NCBI RefSeq assembly: GCF_900102905.1
Contig: NZ_FNFV01000011.1
Location: 1 to 40,473 of the forward strand
Direction of reading: 5' to 3'
Source of the DNA: Meinhardsimonia xiamenensis
GTDB lineage: Bacteria; Pseudomonadota; Alphaproteobacteria; Rhodobacterales; Rhodobacteraceae
Length of the DNA: 40,473 nucleotides
The notes under the pieces were generated by a model. It saw nothing but the letters and a program-made list of their open reading frames with translations. It was not told the DNA's origin and made no database searches. Below, one piece after another: positions 1 through 7,129 of the stretch (position 1 is its first letter; each line of letters starts with the position of its first letter). Made by a program: the position numbers and the translations under genes.

Positions 1-206
1 TTGCGCTCGAGCAGGATGCCGATCCGGCGATAGCCGAACCGGCGCCGCTTCTCGGCGATCTTGCCAATTTCCTTGCGGATTTCCGGGTTGTCGGGCGGCC
101 GTTCGCGCCGCACCGTCTTCGGATCGACACCGACCAGGGCGCAGGCTCGGCGCTGCGAGAGGTCATGATCCCGCATCGCCCGGAGCGCCGCGTCCCACCG
201 CGCCAT
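1..206 (-). CDS. IS3-family transposase OrfB, N-terminal part (partial)
   Basis: The frame begins with ATG at 206 in the -1 frame relative to orfA and stays open to the window edge, giving about 68 residues (MARWDAALRAMRDHDLSQRR onward, then RRFGYRRIGILLER). The RRFGYRRI motif is the conserved start of the IS3 OrfB region that leads into the DDE integrase domain. In the family it is made as an OrfAB fusion by frameshifting, and the open frame does extend back through CTG ACG ACG CCG into orfA. The catalytic D,D,E residues lie outside this part. Confidence 0.88.
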   Translation of the reverse strand, partial: MARWDAALRAMRDHDLSQRRACALVGVDPKTVRRERPPDNPEIRKEIGKIAEKRRRFGYRRIGILLER

Positions 207-214
207 CGGCGTCG

Positions 215-478
215 TCAGGGTTTTCCCAAGAGATCCTTGAGCACCACATTGTCGAGCATCGCGTCGGCCAACAGGCGCTTGAGCTTCGCGTTCTCGTCTT
301 CGAGCTGCTTGAGCCGCTTGGCGTCGGACAGCTCCATGCCGCCATACCTGGCCTTCAGCTTGTAGAATGTCGCAGGGCTCAGGCCGTGGCGGCGACACAG
401 CTCGGCCGTCGCCATCCCGGCTTCCTGCTCCTTGAGCATCCCGATTATCTGCGCCTCGGTGAACCGGCTTTTCCTCAT
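215..478 (-). CDS. IS3-family transposase OrfA
   Basis: An 87-residue DNA-binding subunit of an IS3-family transposase. The N-terminal helix-turn-helix (RKSRFTEAQIIGML followed by ELCRRHGLSPATFYKLKARYGG) recognises the IS ends. It is followed by a leucine-zipper-like stretch (LKQLEDENAKLKRLL) used for multimerisation. The usual family length is 85-100 residues, so it is full length. The stop lies just after the run GGGAAAA, where a -1 slip would join it to the orfB frame, as is normal in IS3 elements. The slip itself is inferred. Confidence 0.93.
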   Translation of the reverse strand: MRKSRFTEAQIIGMLKEQEAGMATAELCRRHGLSPATFYKLKARYGGMELSDAKRLKQLEDENAKLKRLLADAMLDNVVLKDLLGKP

Positions 479-521
479 GTCGTCTGCTCCTTCTCAGGTT
501 CGGCAGACTCTACATCACAGC

Positions 522-546
522 GAGGGAACTTCCGGGGGGCAGGTCA
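522..546. repeat. IS3 terminal inverted repeat (orfA side)
   Basis: Read inward from 546 the end is TGACCTGCCCCCC then GGAAGTTCCCTC. The element end at 40137 reads TGACCTGCCCCCC then GCTGGTCCCTC. The first 14 bases are identical and the inner parts similar, as expected for IS3 terminal repeats beginning with TG. Confidence 0.85.
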
Positions 547-742
547 TCTACAACACCGAGTGACCACACTCCGCGCTCGGCTACCAGACGCCGAAGGACT
601 TCGCCGCCCAACTCACCGCCATGGGCGACCGGCTCCGCGCACCTGAACCGCTGCGCCGGTCGCCCATTGCTCCGCCGGCGCAAACGCGCGAAATTCAAAC
701 GCCGACTCTGGTCTCAGCCGGACCAACTTCGGGGGCACAGCA
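547..742 (+). pseudogene. IS3-family transposase OrfB 3' remnant with nonsense codon
   Basis: In frame from 549 the reading is YNTE, stop (TGA at 561-563), PHSALGYQTPKDFAAQL, and then a proline-rich tail. In intact IS3 OrfB proteins this C-terminal motif reads YNTERPHSALGYQTP, so the stop replaces the arginine codon (CGA to TGA). Everything upstream is missing because the IS3 element at 1-546 inserted here. The far end, near 719-742, resembles the terminal repeat of the resident IS (reverse complement TGCCCCCGAAGTTGGTC against TGCCCCCCGGAAGTTCC), so the remnant is a relative of the invader. Confidence 0.8.
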
Positions 743-761
743 CCTTGATGACGCTTCCAGC

Positions 762-790
762 GCGCCCGGCACGGTGTCTCGTCCGGGCGC
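762..790. terminator. GC-rich hairpin downstream of nagA
   Basis: Perfect 8-bp arms, GCGCCCGG (762-769) and CCGGGCGC (783-790), enclose a 13-nt loop. The hairpin lies about 90 nt beyond the nagA stop and could end the left amino-sugar transcript. No T-run follows on either strand, so intrinsic termination is not assured. Nothing else is visible between 743 and 882. Confidence 0.3.
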
Positions 791-882
791 TCGTGCTCAC
801 TTGCGAGCTCGGTTTCTTGAACGAATGACCGCTGCGATGCGCGAAGGCCCGGACCGTGCGGCAGTCCACATCACCCCCGCGT

Positions 883-2037
883 TCAGCCCCGATCCACCGG
901 CATGCCCGCGCGCCAGACGCCGCGGAGTTCCCAGCCCTTGCCGAGCAGCACGAAATCCGCCGTCCTCCCCGGTGCCAGATGGCCCAGACGGTCACCGGCG
1001 CCGATGACCTGCGCCGGCACGGCCGTCGCCATCGCCAGTGCCGACTCCGGCGCCGCGCCGGCCTGCTCGATCATCACCTGCAGCGCCCGCGCCATCTCCA
1101 GGTCGGCGCCGGCCAGCGTGCCGTCGGCGAGCGTGAGTCTGCCGTCGTGGCGGCGCACCTCGCGCCCATCGAGCGTGAAGCTGTCGATGTCCGAGCCCGC
1201 CGTCGCCATGGCGTCGGTGACGAGATAGAGCTTCCCCGGCCCGGCCTTCGCCCTGAGCGCGAGCGCCAGCGTCGCCGGGTGGACGTGAATCGCGTCGGCG
1301 ATCAGCCCGGCGCTGAGCTCTCCGGCCGCGAGCGCCGCGCCCACGAGCCCCGGCTCGCGGCTGCCGAGCTGGCTCATTGCGTTGAAAAGATGGGTGACGC
1401 ACCGCGCCCCGGCTGCGACGGCGGCCATGCACTCGGCAAAGCCCGCGTCCGAGTGGCCGAGCGACACGACCACCCCGGCCGCCGCCAGCCTTGCGATCTG
1501 CGCGGGGGCGACCGATTCCGGCGCCAGCGTCACCTTCAGCACCGGCAGCCGGGCAGCGGCCGCAAGCAGAAGCTGTACATCTTCCTCGACCATGGGTCGG
1601 ATCAGCGCCGGGTCATGCGCGCCGTGCCGCGCGCGCGACAGATGCGGCCCTTCGAGATGCAGCCCGGCAATTCCCGCCACGCCCTCCGCCACCGCCTGCA
1701 CCGCCGCCGCGATCGCCTGCGCGGTCCGCTCGGGCGTGTCGGTGATCAGCGTCGGCAGGATCGCCGTGCTGCCGAGGCGCGCGTGCGCCGAGGCGATCCG
1801 GCGCAGCGTCTCGAGCGTGGGCGCGTCGTTGAACATCACCCCGCCGCCGCCATTTACCTGAAGATCGACGAAGCCCGGCGCGAGAACGCCCGGCCCATGA
1901 TCCTGGAGCGCAACGTCGGTCACTTCGCCGCGGGGCAGGAGCGCGGCAACGGCGCCGTCTTCGACCACCAGCGCGTGATCGGCCAGAAGCCGGGCGCCGT
2001 CGAACACGGCTCCGGCGGTGTGGACGGTGATGGTCAT
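883..2037 (-). CDS. nagA: N-acetylglucosamine-6-phosphate deacetylase
   Basis: This 384-residue cytoplasmic amidohydrolase converts GlcNAc-6-phosphate to glucosamine-6-phosphate and acetate. The family metal and catalytic positions are all visible: Glu129 in LHLEGPH, His195 in SLGHSD, His216 in THLFNAM and Asp275 in LVTDAM. The REPGLVG motif at about 227-233 is also kept. The length is normal (E. coli NagA has 382). Its ATG overlaps the stop of the upstream SIS gene by 4 nt (ATGA), so translation is probably coupled. It is the last gene of the left arm kinase-regulator-SIS-nagA and receives GlcNAc-6P from the kinase or from MurQ encoded on the right arm. Confidence 0.95.
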   Translation of the reverse strand: MTITVHTAGAVFDGARLLADHALVVEDGAVAALLPRGEVTDVALQDHGPGVLAPGFVDLQVNGGGGVMFNDAPTLETLRRIASAHARLGSTAILPTLITDTPERTAQAIAAAVQAVAEGVAGIAGLHLEGPHLSRARHGAHDPALIRPMVEEDVQLLLAAAARLPVLKVTLAPESVAPAQIARLAAAGVVVSLGHSDAGFAECMAAVAAGARCVTHLFNAMSQLGSREPGLVGAALAAGELSAGLIADAIHVHPATLALALRAKAGPGKLYLVTDAMATAGSDIDSFTLDGREVRRHDGRLTLADGTLAGADLEMARALQVMIEQAGAAPESALAMATAVPAQVIGAGDRLGHLAPGRTADFVLLGKGWELRGVWRAGMPVDRG

Positions 2038-3056
2038 AGCGTCTCCGTCACCTTGCGCAGATGGCGCGGCCTGTCGGGGTCAAGGCCGAGGGCGCGCGCC
2101 AGCTGCTCGACATTGGCGTAGAAGGCGGCGATGAGCGCGATCGGGTCGGTCAGGGGATGACCCGTGCGCACATGCTCGAGCCGCTCGGCCTTGCGTGCCC
2201 GTGCGGAAGTGACGAACACCGCCGCGCCCTGTTCGGCCAGCCGCTCGGCCACATCGACGAGGAGCGGCTCGGCCGCGTCCGCCGCAGCCAGCGCCAGCAC
2301 CGGGAAACCTTCGCCGACGATGGAAACCGGGCCGTGCATCAGCTCCGCCGAGGAGTAGCTCTCGGCATGGACCTGGCAGGTTTCCTTGAACTTCAGCGCC
2401 GCTTCGTTGGAGATCGCAAAGGCCGGCCCGCGCCCCAGCGTATAAAGGGAGCGGTGCCCGGCCAGCGTTGCGCGCAGCTCCGCCCAGTCGCAGGCGATCG
2501 CGCGGCTCAGTGCCTCGGGCAGGGCGCGGAGGGCGGCGAGGAGTTCGCCGTCATCGCGCCAGAGGGCCAGAAGCCAAAGCCCGGCGATGGCCGAATTGAC
2601 GAAGGTCTTTGTCGCGGCCACCGAGGCCTCGGGGCCGGCGAGGATGTCGAGCACATGCACCGAGGCCGTGGCCAGGGGCGAGTCGGGGGCGTTGGTGAGA
2701 GCAATGGTCAGCGCATGGCCCTGCCGGGCGGCACGCACCATCTCGACGATGTCGGGGCTGCGGCCCGATTGCGAGACGGCGATGCAGCCGCTGCCGGCCA
2801 GCCTGAGCGGCGCGTGGTAGACCGAGGCGACGGAAGGCCCGAGCGAGGCGACGGGCAGGCCGAGCAGGATCTCGCTGCAGTATTTCAGATATGTGGCGAC
2901 ATGGTCGGAGGAGCCGCGCGCGATGCTGGCAAGATAGGGCGGGTCGGTCTCGGCGAGTGCGCGGGCCGCTGTGGCCACTGCCGAGGCGCCGCGGCTCAGC
3001 AGCCGCTCGGCCGCCTCGGGAATTTCCTGCACCTCACGCTGCATCCGGCTTGTCAT
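2034..3056 (-). CDS. SIS-domain glucosamine-6-phosphate deaminase (NagB-II type)
   Basis: A 340-residue protein with two sugar-isomerase (SIS) domains related to the isomerase half of GlmS but without the N-terminal glutaminase domain. Visible motifs are ARGSSDH and SQSGRSPDIV in the first domain, PEASVAATKTF near the middle, and EAALKFKETCQVHAES followed by ELMHGP in the second. In this family such stand-alone proteins convert glucosamine-6P to fructose-6P and ammonia (NagB-II), replacing classical NagB. The position between nagR and nagA supports that role, and no other deaminase is present. It starts 1 nt after the nagR stop and overlaps nagA by 4 nt. A GlmS-like or aldose-ketose isomerase activity is a less likely alternative. 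Confidence 0.88.
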   Translation of the reverse strand: MTSRMQREVQEIPEAAERLLSRGASAVATAARALAETDPPYLASIARGSSDHVATYLKYCSEILLGLPVASLGPSVASVYHAPLRLAGSGCIAVSQSGRSPDIVEMVRAARQGHALTIALTNAPDSPLATASVHVLDILAGPEASVAATKTFVNSAIAGLWLLALWRDDGELLAALRALPEALSRAIACDWAELRATLAGHRSLYTLGRGPAFAISNEAALKFKETCQVHAESYSSAELMHGPVSIVGEGFPVLALAAADAAEPLLVDVAERLAEQGAAVFVTSARARKAERLEHVRTGHPLTDPIALIAAFYANVEQLARALGLDPDRPRHLRKVTETL

Positions 3057-3057
3057 C

Positions 3058-3816
3058 TCACACCTCCGAAAACCTCAGTTCGGCAACGAAGTCATACTTG
3101 TCGCCACGGTAGATCGAGCGGGTGAACTCAACCGGCCGGCCGCTGGCGAGGTAGGAGGTCCGCTCGATGCTGAGCCCCGCCGCCCCCGGCTCGACGCCGA
3201 GGAGCGCGGCATCCTCTTCGCCGAGGTTGATCGCGGCGAGCTTCTGGATCGCCCGCACCGGTCGCTTGCCGTGCCGCTCGAGAAGCTCGTAGAGCGAGTC
3301 CTGCACCGCTTCGGGGTCGGGCAGCACGTCAAGCGGCAGCGCGGCGCGCTCGATGGCCATCGGCTCGCCCCCCGCCATGCGCACCCGCGCGATCCGCGCG
3401 ACCATGTCGTTCGGCCCCAGCGCCAGCGCCAGAACCTCCTGCGGCGCGGGCAGGAAACGGCCGCGTTCGAGCCACTCGGATGTGGTCCTGAGTCCGCGGC
3501 GGGCCATGTCCTCGGTGAAGGAGGTGAGCCGCGAGAGCGACTGCTCCACCCGCCGCGGCCTGGGCGCCACGAAGGAGCCCGAGCCCTGCCGCTGCACGAT
3601 GAGCCCGTCATCGGCCATCGAGCGCATCGCCTTGCGCACGGTTACCCGTGAAAGCCCCGTCAGCGCGGCAAGCTCGCGTTCGGGCGGCAGCGGCGCCTCG
3701 GGTTCGAGCAGCCCCTCGGAGATCGCCCGCTCGAGCCGGCGCCGCAGCTGCAGATAGCGCGGCCCGCCGTCGGCGCGGAGCCAGGCTTCGGGCGCGAGAA
3801 ACGCGGGCATGCTCAT
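3058..3816 (-). CDS. GntR/HutC-family regulator of amino-sugar genes
   Basis: A 252-residue transcription factor. Its N-terminal winged helix (about 15-80, with LPPERELAALTGLSRVTVRK) binds DNA. The C-terminal UTRA domain (about 95-245) binds a small effector, which in NagR/DasR relatives is an amino-sugar phosphate. The gene overlaps the kinase gene by 4 nt and precedes the SIS gene by 1 nt, so it is co-transcribed with the pathway it most likely controls. The probable targets are the two inverted GGTATCAT-type sites at 4701-4718 and 4803-4820 in the divergent control region, which is inference from proximity. A second ATG two codons in (3810) could also be the start. Confidence 0.88.
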   Translation of the reverse strand: MSMPAFLAPEAWLRADGGPRYLQLRRRLERAISEGLLEPEAPLPPERELAALTGLSRVTVRKAMRSMADDGLIVQRQGSGSFVAPRPRRVEQSLSRLTSFTEDMARRGLRTTSEWLERGRFLPAPQEVLALALGPNDMVARIARVRMAGGEPMAIERAALPLDVLPDPEAVQDSLYELLERHGKRPVRAIQKLAAINLGEEDAALLGVEPGAAGLSIERTSYLASGRPVEFTRSIYRGDKYDFVAELRFSEV

Positions 3817-4697
3817 CGCGCGAGCTCCAGCGCCAGCCGGATGGCCCCGTCAAGGGCGCTGCCGCGCGGCGCGATGAGATTGCGCGCAAAGGCCGGCGGA
3901 AGGAACTCGGCATAGGCCGGCCCGAGCCCGCCGGTAAGGCACAGCACATCATTCGGACCGAAGCCGAGCCTGCGCAGCGCCCGCGCCAGATAGGCGCTGC
4001 CCGCGCGCATCAGGGCGAGCGCGCCCCGGTCGCCCCCGCGCGCGGCCGCTACGACGCGCGGTGCGAGCCGGGCGTGGTCGGCCGGCGAGGCGCGGTTGGC
4101 AAACAGAGCGATCTCGCCGGGGTCGCCGAATTCGGTGAGCACCTCGTTGATCAGGTCCGAGCGCGGCGCGAGGCCATCGACCGCCAGTAGCACGCGCGCG
4201 AGAAGTTCCCGGCCGAGCCACGCGCCCGATGCCTGATCCCCCAGCTGCAGCCCCCAGCCGCCCACGAAGCCGCGCCGGCCCGCCGCCTGGCGCCCCAGAA
4301 AGGAGCCGGTGCCGATCGCGGCAACGAAGCCATCCGCGCCCCCGAGCGCGCCCACCATGTTGGACGGGCGGTCGTCGCTCACCCGGCACTGGCGGAACGG
4401 CATCGCCTCGGCCACCGCCCCGGCGATCCGCTCGTTGACCACCCCGGCGAGCGCCAGCCAGGCGGGCAGGGCGGCAATCTCCGTCCCGTTCGCGTTTTCG
4501 GGGATGCCGGCGGCGCGCGCCGCTTCGGCGATGGCGGCCCGCAGGTGGCGAACCGCCGTCCCGAGATCGGTTGCCGGATTGGCGGCCGCCCCCTCGGCGC
4601 GTCCCAGCACCGTGCCATCAGCCGCGCAGACCGCCACCCGGCAGCGCGAGCCGCCGCCGTCAACGGCAATGACCTTGGTGGGGGCGAGAGTCCTCAT
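3813..4697 (-). CDS. BadF/BadG-family amino-sugar kinase (GlcNAc/MurNAc kinase candidate)
   Basis: A 294-residue sugar kinase of the BadF/BadG/BcrA/BcrD ATPase group. The actin-like ATP fold shows phosphate-1 (AVDGGGSRCRVAV, residues about 10-22), a central AAIGTGS with the following GWGLQLGDQASGAWLG, and the adenosine loop LTGGLGP. Relatives include GlcNAc/glucosamine kinases and the dual GlcNAc/MurNAc kinase MurK of Clostridium acetobutylicum. With murQ encoded opposite and a sugar ABC importer, phosphorylating imported GlcNAc and MurNAc is the likely job. ATG at 4697 was chosen because AAAGG lies 7 nt upstream and homology starts there. The frame is open a further 45 codons upstream, but those run through the operator region. 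The operator copy overlaps this ribosome binding site. Confidence 0.85.
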   Translation of the reverse strand: MRTLAPTKVIAVDGGGSRCRVAVCAADGTVLGRAEGAAANPATDLGTAVRHLRAAIAEAARAAGIPENANGTEIAALPAWLALAGVVNERIAGAVAEAMPFRQCRVSDDRPSNMVGALGGADGFVAAIGTGSFLGRQAAGRRGFVGGWGLQLGDQASGAWLGRELLARVLLAVDGLAPRSDLINEVLTEFGDPGEIALFANRASPADHARLAPRVVAAARGGDRGALALMRAGSAYLARALRRLGFGPNDVLCLTGGLGPAYAEFLPPAFARNLIAPRGSALDGAIRLALELAR

Positions 4698-4700
4698 GTA

Positions 4701-4718
4701 GATACCTTTATGATACCT
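4701..4718 (-). promoter_or_regulatory. Operator-like site, left copy, over kinase RBS
   Basis: On the minus strand this reads AGGTATCATAAAGGTATC, two GGTATC repeats starting 11 bp apart, about one helical turn. It ends 3 nt before the kinase ATG and contains the AAAGG ribosome binding site. The identical 18 bases occur in the opposite orientation at 4803-4820. The GGTAT core resembles half-sites of NagR/DasR-type regulators. Binding by the adjacent GntR protein is inferred. Confidence 0.65.
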
Positions 4719-4752
4719 GTCGCCGGAATGGTAGTGGAAAATCGCCCTATTC

Positions 4753-4784
4753 TTGACGTTTCTTGGGGCTCTGATCGATTTTAT
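4753..4784 (+). promoter_or_regulatory. Putative sigma-70 promoter for murQ operon
   Basis: TTGACG at 4753-4758 matches five of six -35 consensus bases. GATTTT at 4777-4782 is an 18-bp-spaced -10 candidate in an AT-rich stretch. A start near 4789 would place the right operator copy (4803-4820) just downstream, where a bound repressor would block transcription. I see no equally good promoter on the other strand. Confidence 0.4.
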
Positions 4785-4802
4785 CCAGGAGGGCTGGACA
4801 AA

Positions 4803-4820
4803 AGGTATCATAAAGGTATC
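4803..4820 (+). promoter_or_regulatory. Operator-like site, right copy, before murQ
   Basis: AGGTATCATAAAGGTATC on the plus strand is an exact inverted copy of the site at 4701-4718, with 84 bp between them. It again holds two GGTATC repeats 11 bp apart. It lies between the putative murQ promoter and the murQ GTG start at 4849. Two identical mirrored sites around one divergent control region would suit coordinated repression of both arms, possibly with DNA looping. Confidence 0.65.
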
Positions 4821-4848
4821 ATGCTGCAACAACGAAGGGGGGAATCAC

Positions 4849-5754
4849 GTGCAGCGCCCGCAGACCGAGTCGATCAATCCCGACGGCCTGGCCCTTGAGG
4901 ACCGGACCGACGCTGAGGCGCTGGCGGCGCTCCTCGATGGCCAGCTTGCGGCGGTGAGCGCGGTGCGCCCGGCGATCCCCGATCTCGCCCGCGCCGCCCG
5001 CGCCATGGAGGAGGCGATTCGCGGCGGCGGGCGGCTGGTCTATGCCGGGGCCGGCTCGTCAGCGCTGATGGCTGTGGCGGACGGCTTGGAGCTTCCCGGC
5101 ACCTTCGGCATCGCGCCCGAGCAGGTCGTGCTGTGCATGGCGGGCGGTTTTCCGGTCGACGGTCTCCTTCCCGCGGATGTCGAGGACGACGCCGATCTCG
5201 CGCGCCGCGACGCAGCCGCCGCGGGAGTGGGGGAGGGAGATGTCGTCATCGCCGTCACCGCGAGCGGCGCCACGCCCTACACTGTTGCCTTCGCGGAGGC
5301 GGCGCGGGCGGCGGGTGCCCGCACGGTTTGCATGGCCAGCAACCCTGACGCGCCGATCTTCGCGCAGGCGAGCATTGCCATTTGCCTTGCCACGCCGCCC
5401 GAGCTCGTCGCAGGCTCCACGCGGCTCGGCGCCGGCACCGCCCAGAAGGTCGCGCTCAACCTGATTTCCACGCTGATGGGGCTGCGGCTCGGGCATGTGC
5501 ATGCGGGCATGATGGTCAATCTGCGGGCCGAGAACGCCAAGCTGAGGGCGCGGGCCACGGCCATCGTCTCCTGCATCGCCGGTGTGACGGAAGCGCAGGC
5601 GGCGCAGCATCTTGAGGCGAGCGGTGGTGAGGTCAAGCTCGCCATCCTGCGCGCGGCCGGCGCCGGCGATGATGCGGTTGATCTTCTCGAGCGCCACGGG
5701 GGGCGACTGGGCCCGGCGCTCAAGGAGCTTCATGCCGGTCCGGTCGGGGAGTAA
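4849..5754 (+). CDS. murQ: N-acetylmuramic acid 6-phosphate etherase (divergent MurQ)
   Basis: A 301-residue SIS-domain enzyme expected to cleave the D-lactyl ether of MurNAc-6P, giving GlcNAc-6P and D-lactate. GTG at 4849 was chosen because AAGGGGGG lies 7 nt upstream and the length then fits the family (E. coli MurQ, 298). Glu81 (LELPGTFG) and Glu112 (VEDD) align with the catalytic Glu83 and Glu114 of E. coli MurQ with a constant offset. GSTRLGAGTAQK and the end of the fold are also conserved. Two family signatures differ: the usual GTSGRLG is GSSALMA (69-75), and SGRTPY is SGATPY with Ala141 for Arg. It leads the right arm, 50 nt before the binding protein. A related etherified sugar phosphate is possible as substrate. 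Confidence 0.85.
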   Translation: MQRPQTESINPDGLALEDRTDAEALAALLDGQLAAVSAVRPAIPDLARAARAMEEAIRGGGRLVYAGAGSSALMAVADGLELPGTFGIAPEQVVLCMAGGFPVDGLLPADVEDDADLARRDAAAAGVGEGDVVIAVTASGATPYTVAFAEAARAAGARTVCMASNPDAPIFAQASIAICLATPPELVAGSTRLGAGTAQKVALNLISTLMGLRLGHVHAGMMVNLRAENAKLRARATAIVSCIAGVTEAQAAQHLEASGGEVKLAILRAAGAGDDAVDLLERHGGRLGPALKELHAGPVGE

Positions 5755-5804
5755 CCGGCAGGGATCACGAAAAAACAACCAAAGTTCAAGGAGGAGAGAA
5801 CATC

Positions 5805-7067
5805 ATGAAACTCGGACTGACAGGGGGGCTTCTGGCCTCGACACTGCTCGCCGGCGCCGCCGGCGCGCAGGAAGTGACGCTGACCATAGAGAGCTGGCGC
5901 AACGATGACCTGCAGCTGTGGCAGGAGAAGATCATCCCGGCCTTCGAGGCCAGCCATCCCGGCATCAAGGTGGTCTTCGCCCCCACCGCGCCGACCGAAT
6001 ACAACGCCGCGCTCAATTCCAAGCTCGATGCCGGTTCCGCCGGTGACCTGATCACCTGCCGACCCTTTGACGCCTCCCTGTCGCTCTACGAGGCGGGCCA
6101 TCTGGCGGATCTGTCCGACCTGCCGGGGATGGAGAACTTCTCCGACGTTGCAAAGTCCGCCTGGCAGACCGACGACGGCAGCGCCACCTTCTGCGTGCCG
6201 ATGGCGAGCGTCATACACGGCTTCATCTACAACAAGGACGCCTTCGAGGAGCTCGGGCTGACGCCGCCGGCGACGATGGACGAGTTCTATGCCGTGCTCG
6301 ACAGGATCCTCGAGGATGGCAGCTACATTCCCATGGCCATGGGGACGGCCGACCAGTGGGAGGCGGCGACGATGGGCTACCAGAACATCGGCCCCAACTA
6401 CTGGAAGGGCGAGGAGGGACGCCGGGCGCTGATCGCCGGGGATCAGGGGCTGACCGATGAGCCGTGGGTGGCGCCGTTCCGCGAGCTGGCGAAATGGGGC
6501 AAGTATCTGGGCGACGGCTACGAGGCGCAGACCTACCCCGACAGCCAGAACCTCTTCACCCTCGGCCGCGCCGCGATCTACCCCGCCGGCAGCTGGGAAA
6601 TCTCGGGCTTCAACGCTCAGGCCGACTTCGAGATGGGCGCCTTCCCGCCGCCCGTGCCCGCGGCCGGTGACGAGTGCTACATCTCCGACCACACCGACAT
6701 CGCGATCGGGCTCAATGCGGCGAGCCCCAATGCCGAGGCGGCGCGCCGCTTCCTCGAATGGGTGGCAACGCCCGAGTTCGCGCAGATCTATGCCAATGCG
6801 CTGCCGGGCTTCTTCTCGCTCAATTCCGCACCTGTCGAGCTGTCCGATCCGCTGGCGCAGGAGTTCGTCTCCTGGCGTGAGAAGTGCCACTCGACGATCC
6901 GCTCGACATACCAGATCCTCTCGCGCGGCACCCCCAACCTGGAGACCGAGACCTGGACGGCCTCGGCCAATGTGATCAAGGGGGTCGAGACGCCCGAGGA
7001 GGCCGCCGAGAGGCTCGAGCAGGGGCTCGCGAGCTGGTATCCGCCGCACTTCAAGTACCGCAAGTAA
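5805..7067 (+). CDS. ABC transporter sugar-binding protein (family 1)
   Basis: A 420-residue periplasmic solute-binding protein. The signal peptide is residues 1-21, with a likely cut after AGA in AAGAQEV and no lipobox. The mature part begins EVTLTIESWRNDDLQLWQEKIIPAFEASHPG, the typical start of carbohydrate-binding family 1 proteins. It starts after GGAGGAGAG, 50 nt downstream of murQ, and is followed by two permeases, an oxidoreductase and an ATPase. Linkage to murQ, nagA and an amino-sugar kinase points to MurNAc, GlcNAc or a disaccharide fragment of cell wall or chitin as ligand. The exact ligand cannot be read from sequence. Confidence 0.9.
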   Translation: MKLGLTGGLLASTLLAGAAGAQEVTLTIESWRNDDLQLWQEKIIPAFEASHPGIKVVFAPTAPTEYNAALNSKLDAGSAGDLITCRPFDASLSLYEAGHLADLSDLPGMENFSDVAKSAWQTDDGSATFCVPMASVIHGFIYNKDAFEELGLTPPATMDEFYAVLDRILEDGSYIPMAMGTADQWEAATMGYQNIGPNYWKGEEGRRALIAGDQGLTDEPWVAPFRELAKWGKYLGDGYEAQTYPDSQNLFTLGRAAIYPAGSWEISGFNAQADFEMGAFPPPVPAAGDECYISDHTDIAIGLNAASPNAEAARRFLEWVATPEFAQIYANALPGFFSLNSAPVELSDPLAQEFVSWREKCHSTIRSTYQILSRGTPNLETETWTASANVIKGVETPEEAAERLEQGLASWYPPHFKYRK

Positions 7068-7080
7068 GGACGGAGGAGCA

Positions 7081-7113
7081 CGCGCCCCGGCCTGCAAGCC
7101 GGGCCGGGGCGCG
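7081..7113 (+). terminator. Perfect 12-bp hairpin after binding-protein gene
   Basis: CGCGCCCCGGCC (7081-7092) pairs perfectly with GGCCGGGGCGCG (7102-7113) around a 9-nt loop in the 62-nt gap between the binding-protein and permease genes. There is no T-run, so the likely role is a 3' block to RNases or partial attenuation, keeping the binding protein in excess over the membrane parts. The polyamine operon has a similar hairpin at the same relative place (28455-28497). Confidence 0.6.
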
Positions 7114-7129
7114 GGTCGGGGAGGGGCCA

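Larger units (their letters stand above)
1..546 (-). mobile_element. IS3-family element, 5' part, cut by window edge
   Basis: This is the upstream half of an IS3-family insertion sequence. It holds the terminal repeat at 522-546, orfA at 215-478 and the first codons of orfB, running off the window at position 1. The matching 3' half, on the same strand, is at 40137-40473. The element sits inside an older relative whose 3' end begins at 547. The bases next to the two IS ends (tctac after 546, gcgtt before 40137) share no 3-4 bp direct repeat, so the two halves do not look like one simple insertion with its target duplication. Confidence 0.9.

Noticed and set aside
547-1007. Plus-strand open frame from 621 to 1007 as a real gene
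   Set aside because: Its first part is the IS3 transposase tail; beyond about 742 it runs antisense into nagA and has no similarity.
4821-4898. Possible 25-codon leader peptide starting at the ATG inside the right operator (MLQQRRGES...)
   Set aside because: AAAGG is placed well and mirrors the kinase start, but the frame overlaps the murQ start out of phase, shows no regulatory residue pattern, and is explained by the duplicated operator.
5805-5870. Lipoprotein signal on the sugar-binding protein
   Set aside because: The signal region has no cysteine at a lipobox position; the cut after AGA suggests a soluble periplasmic protein.
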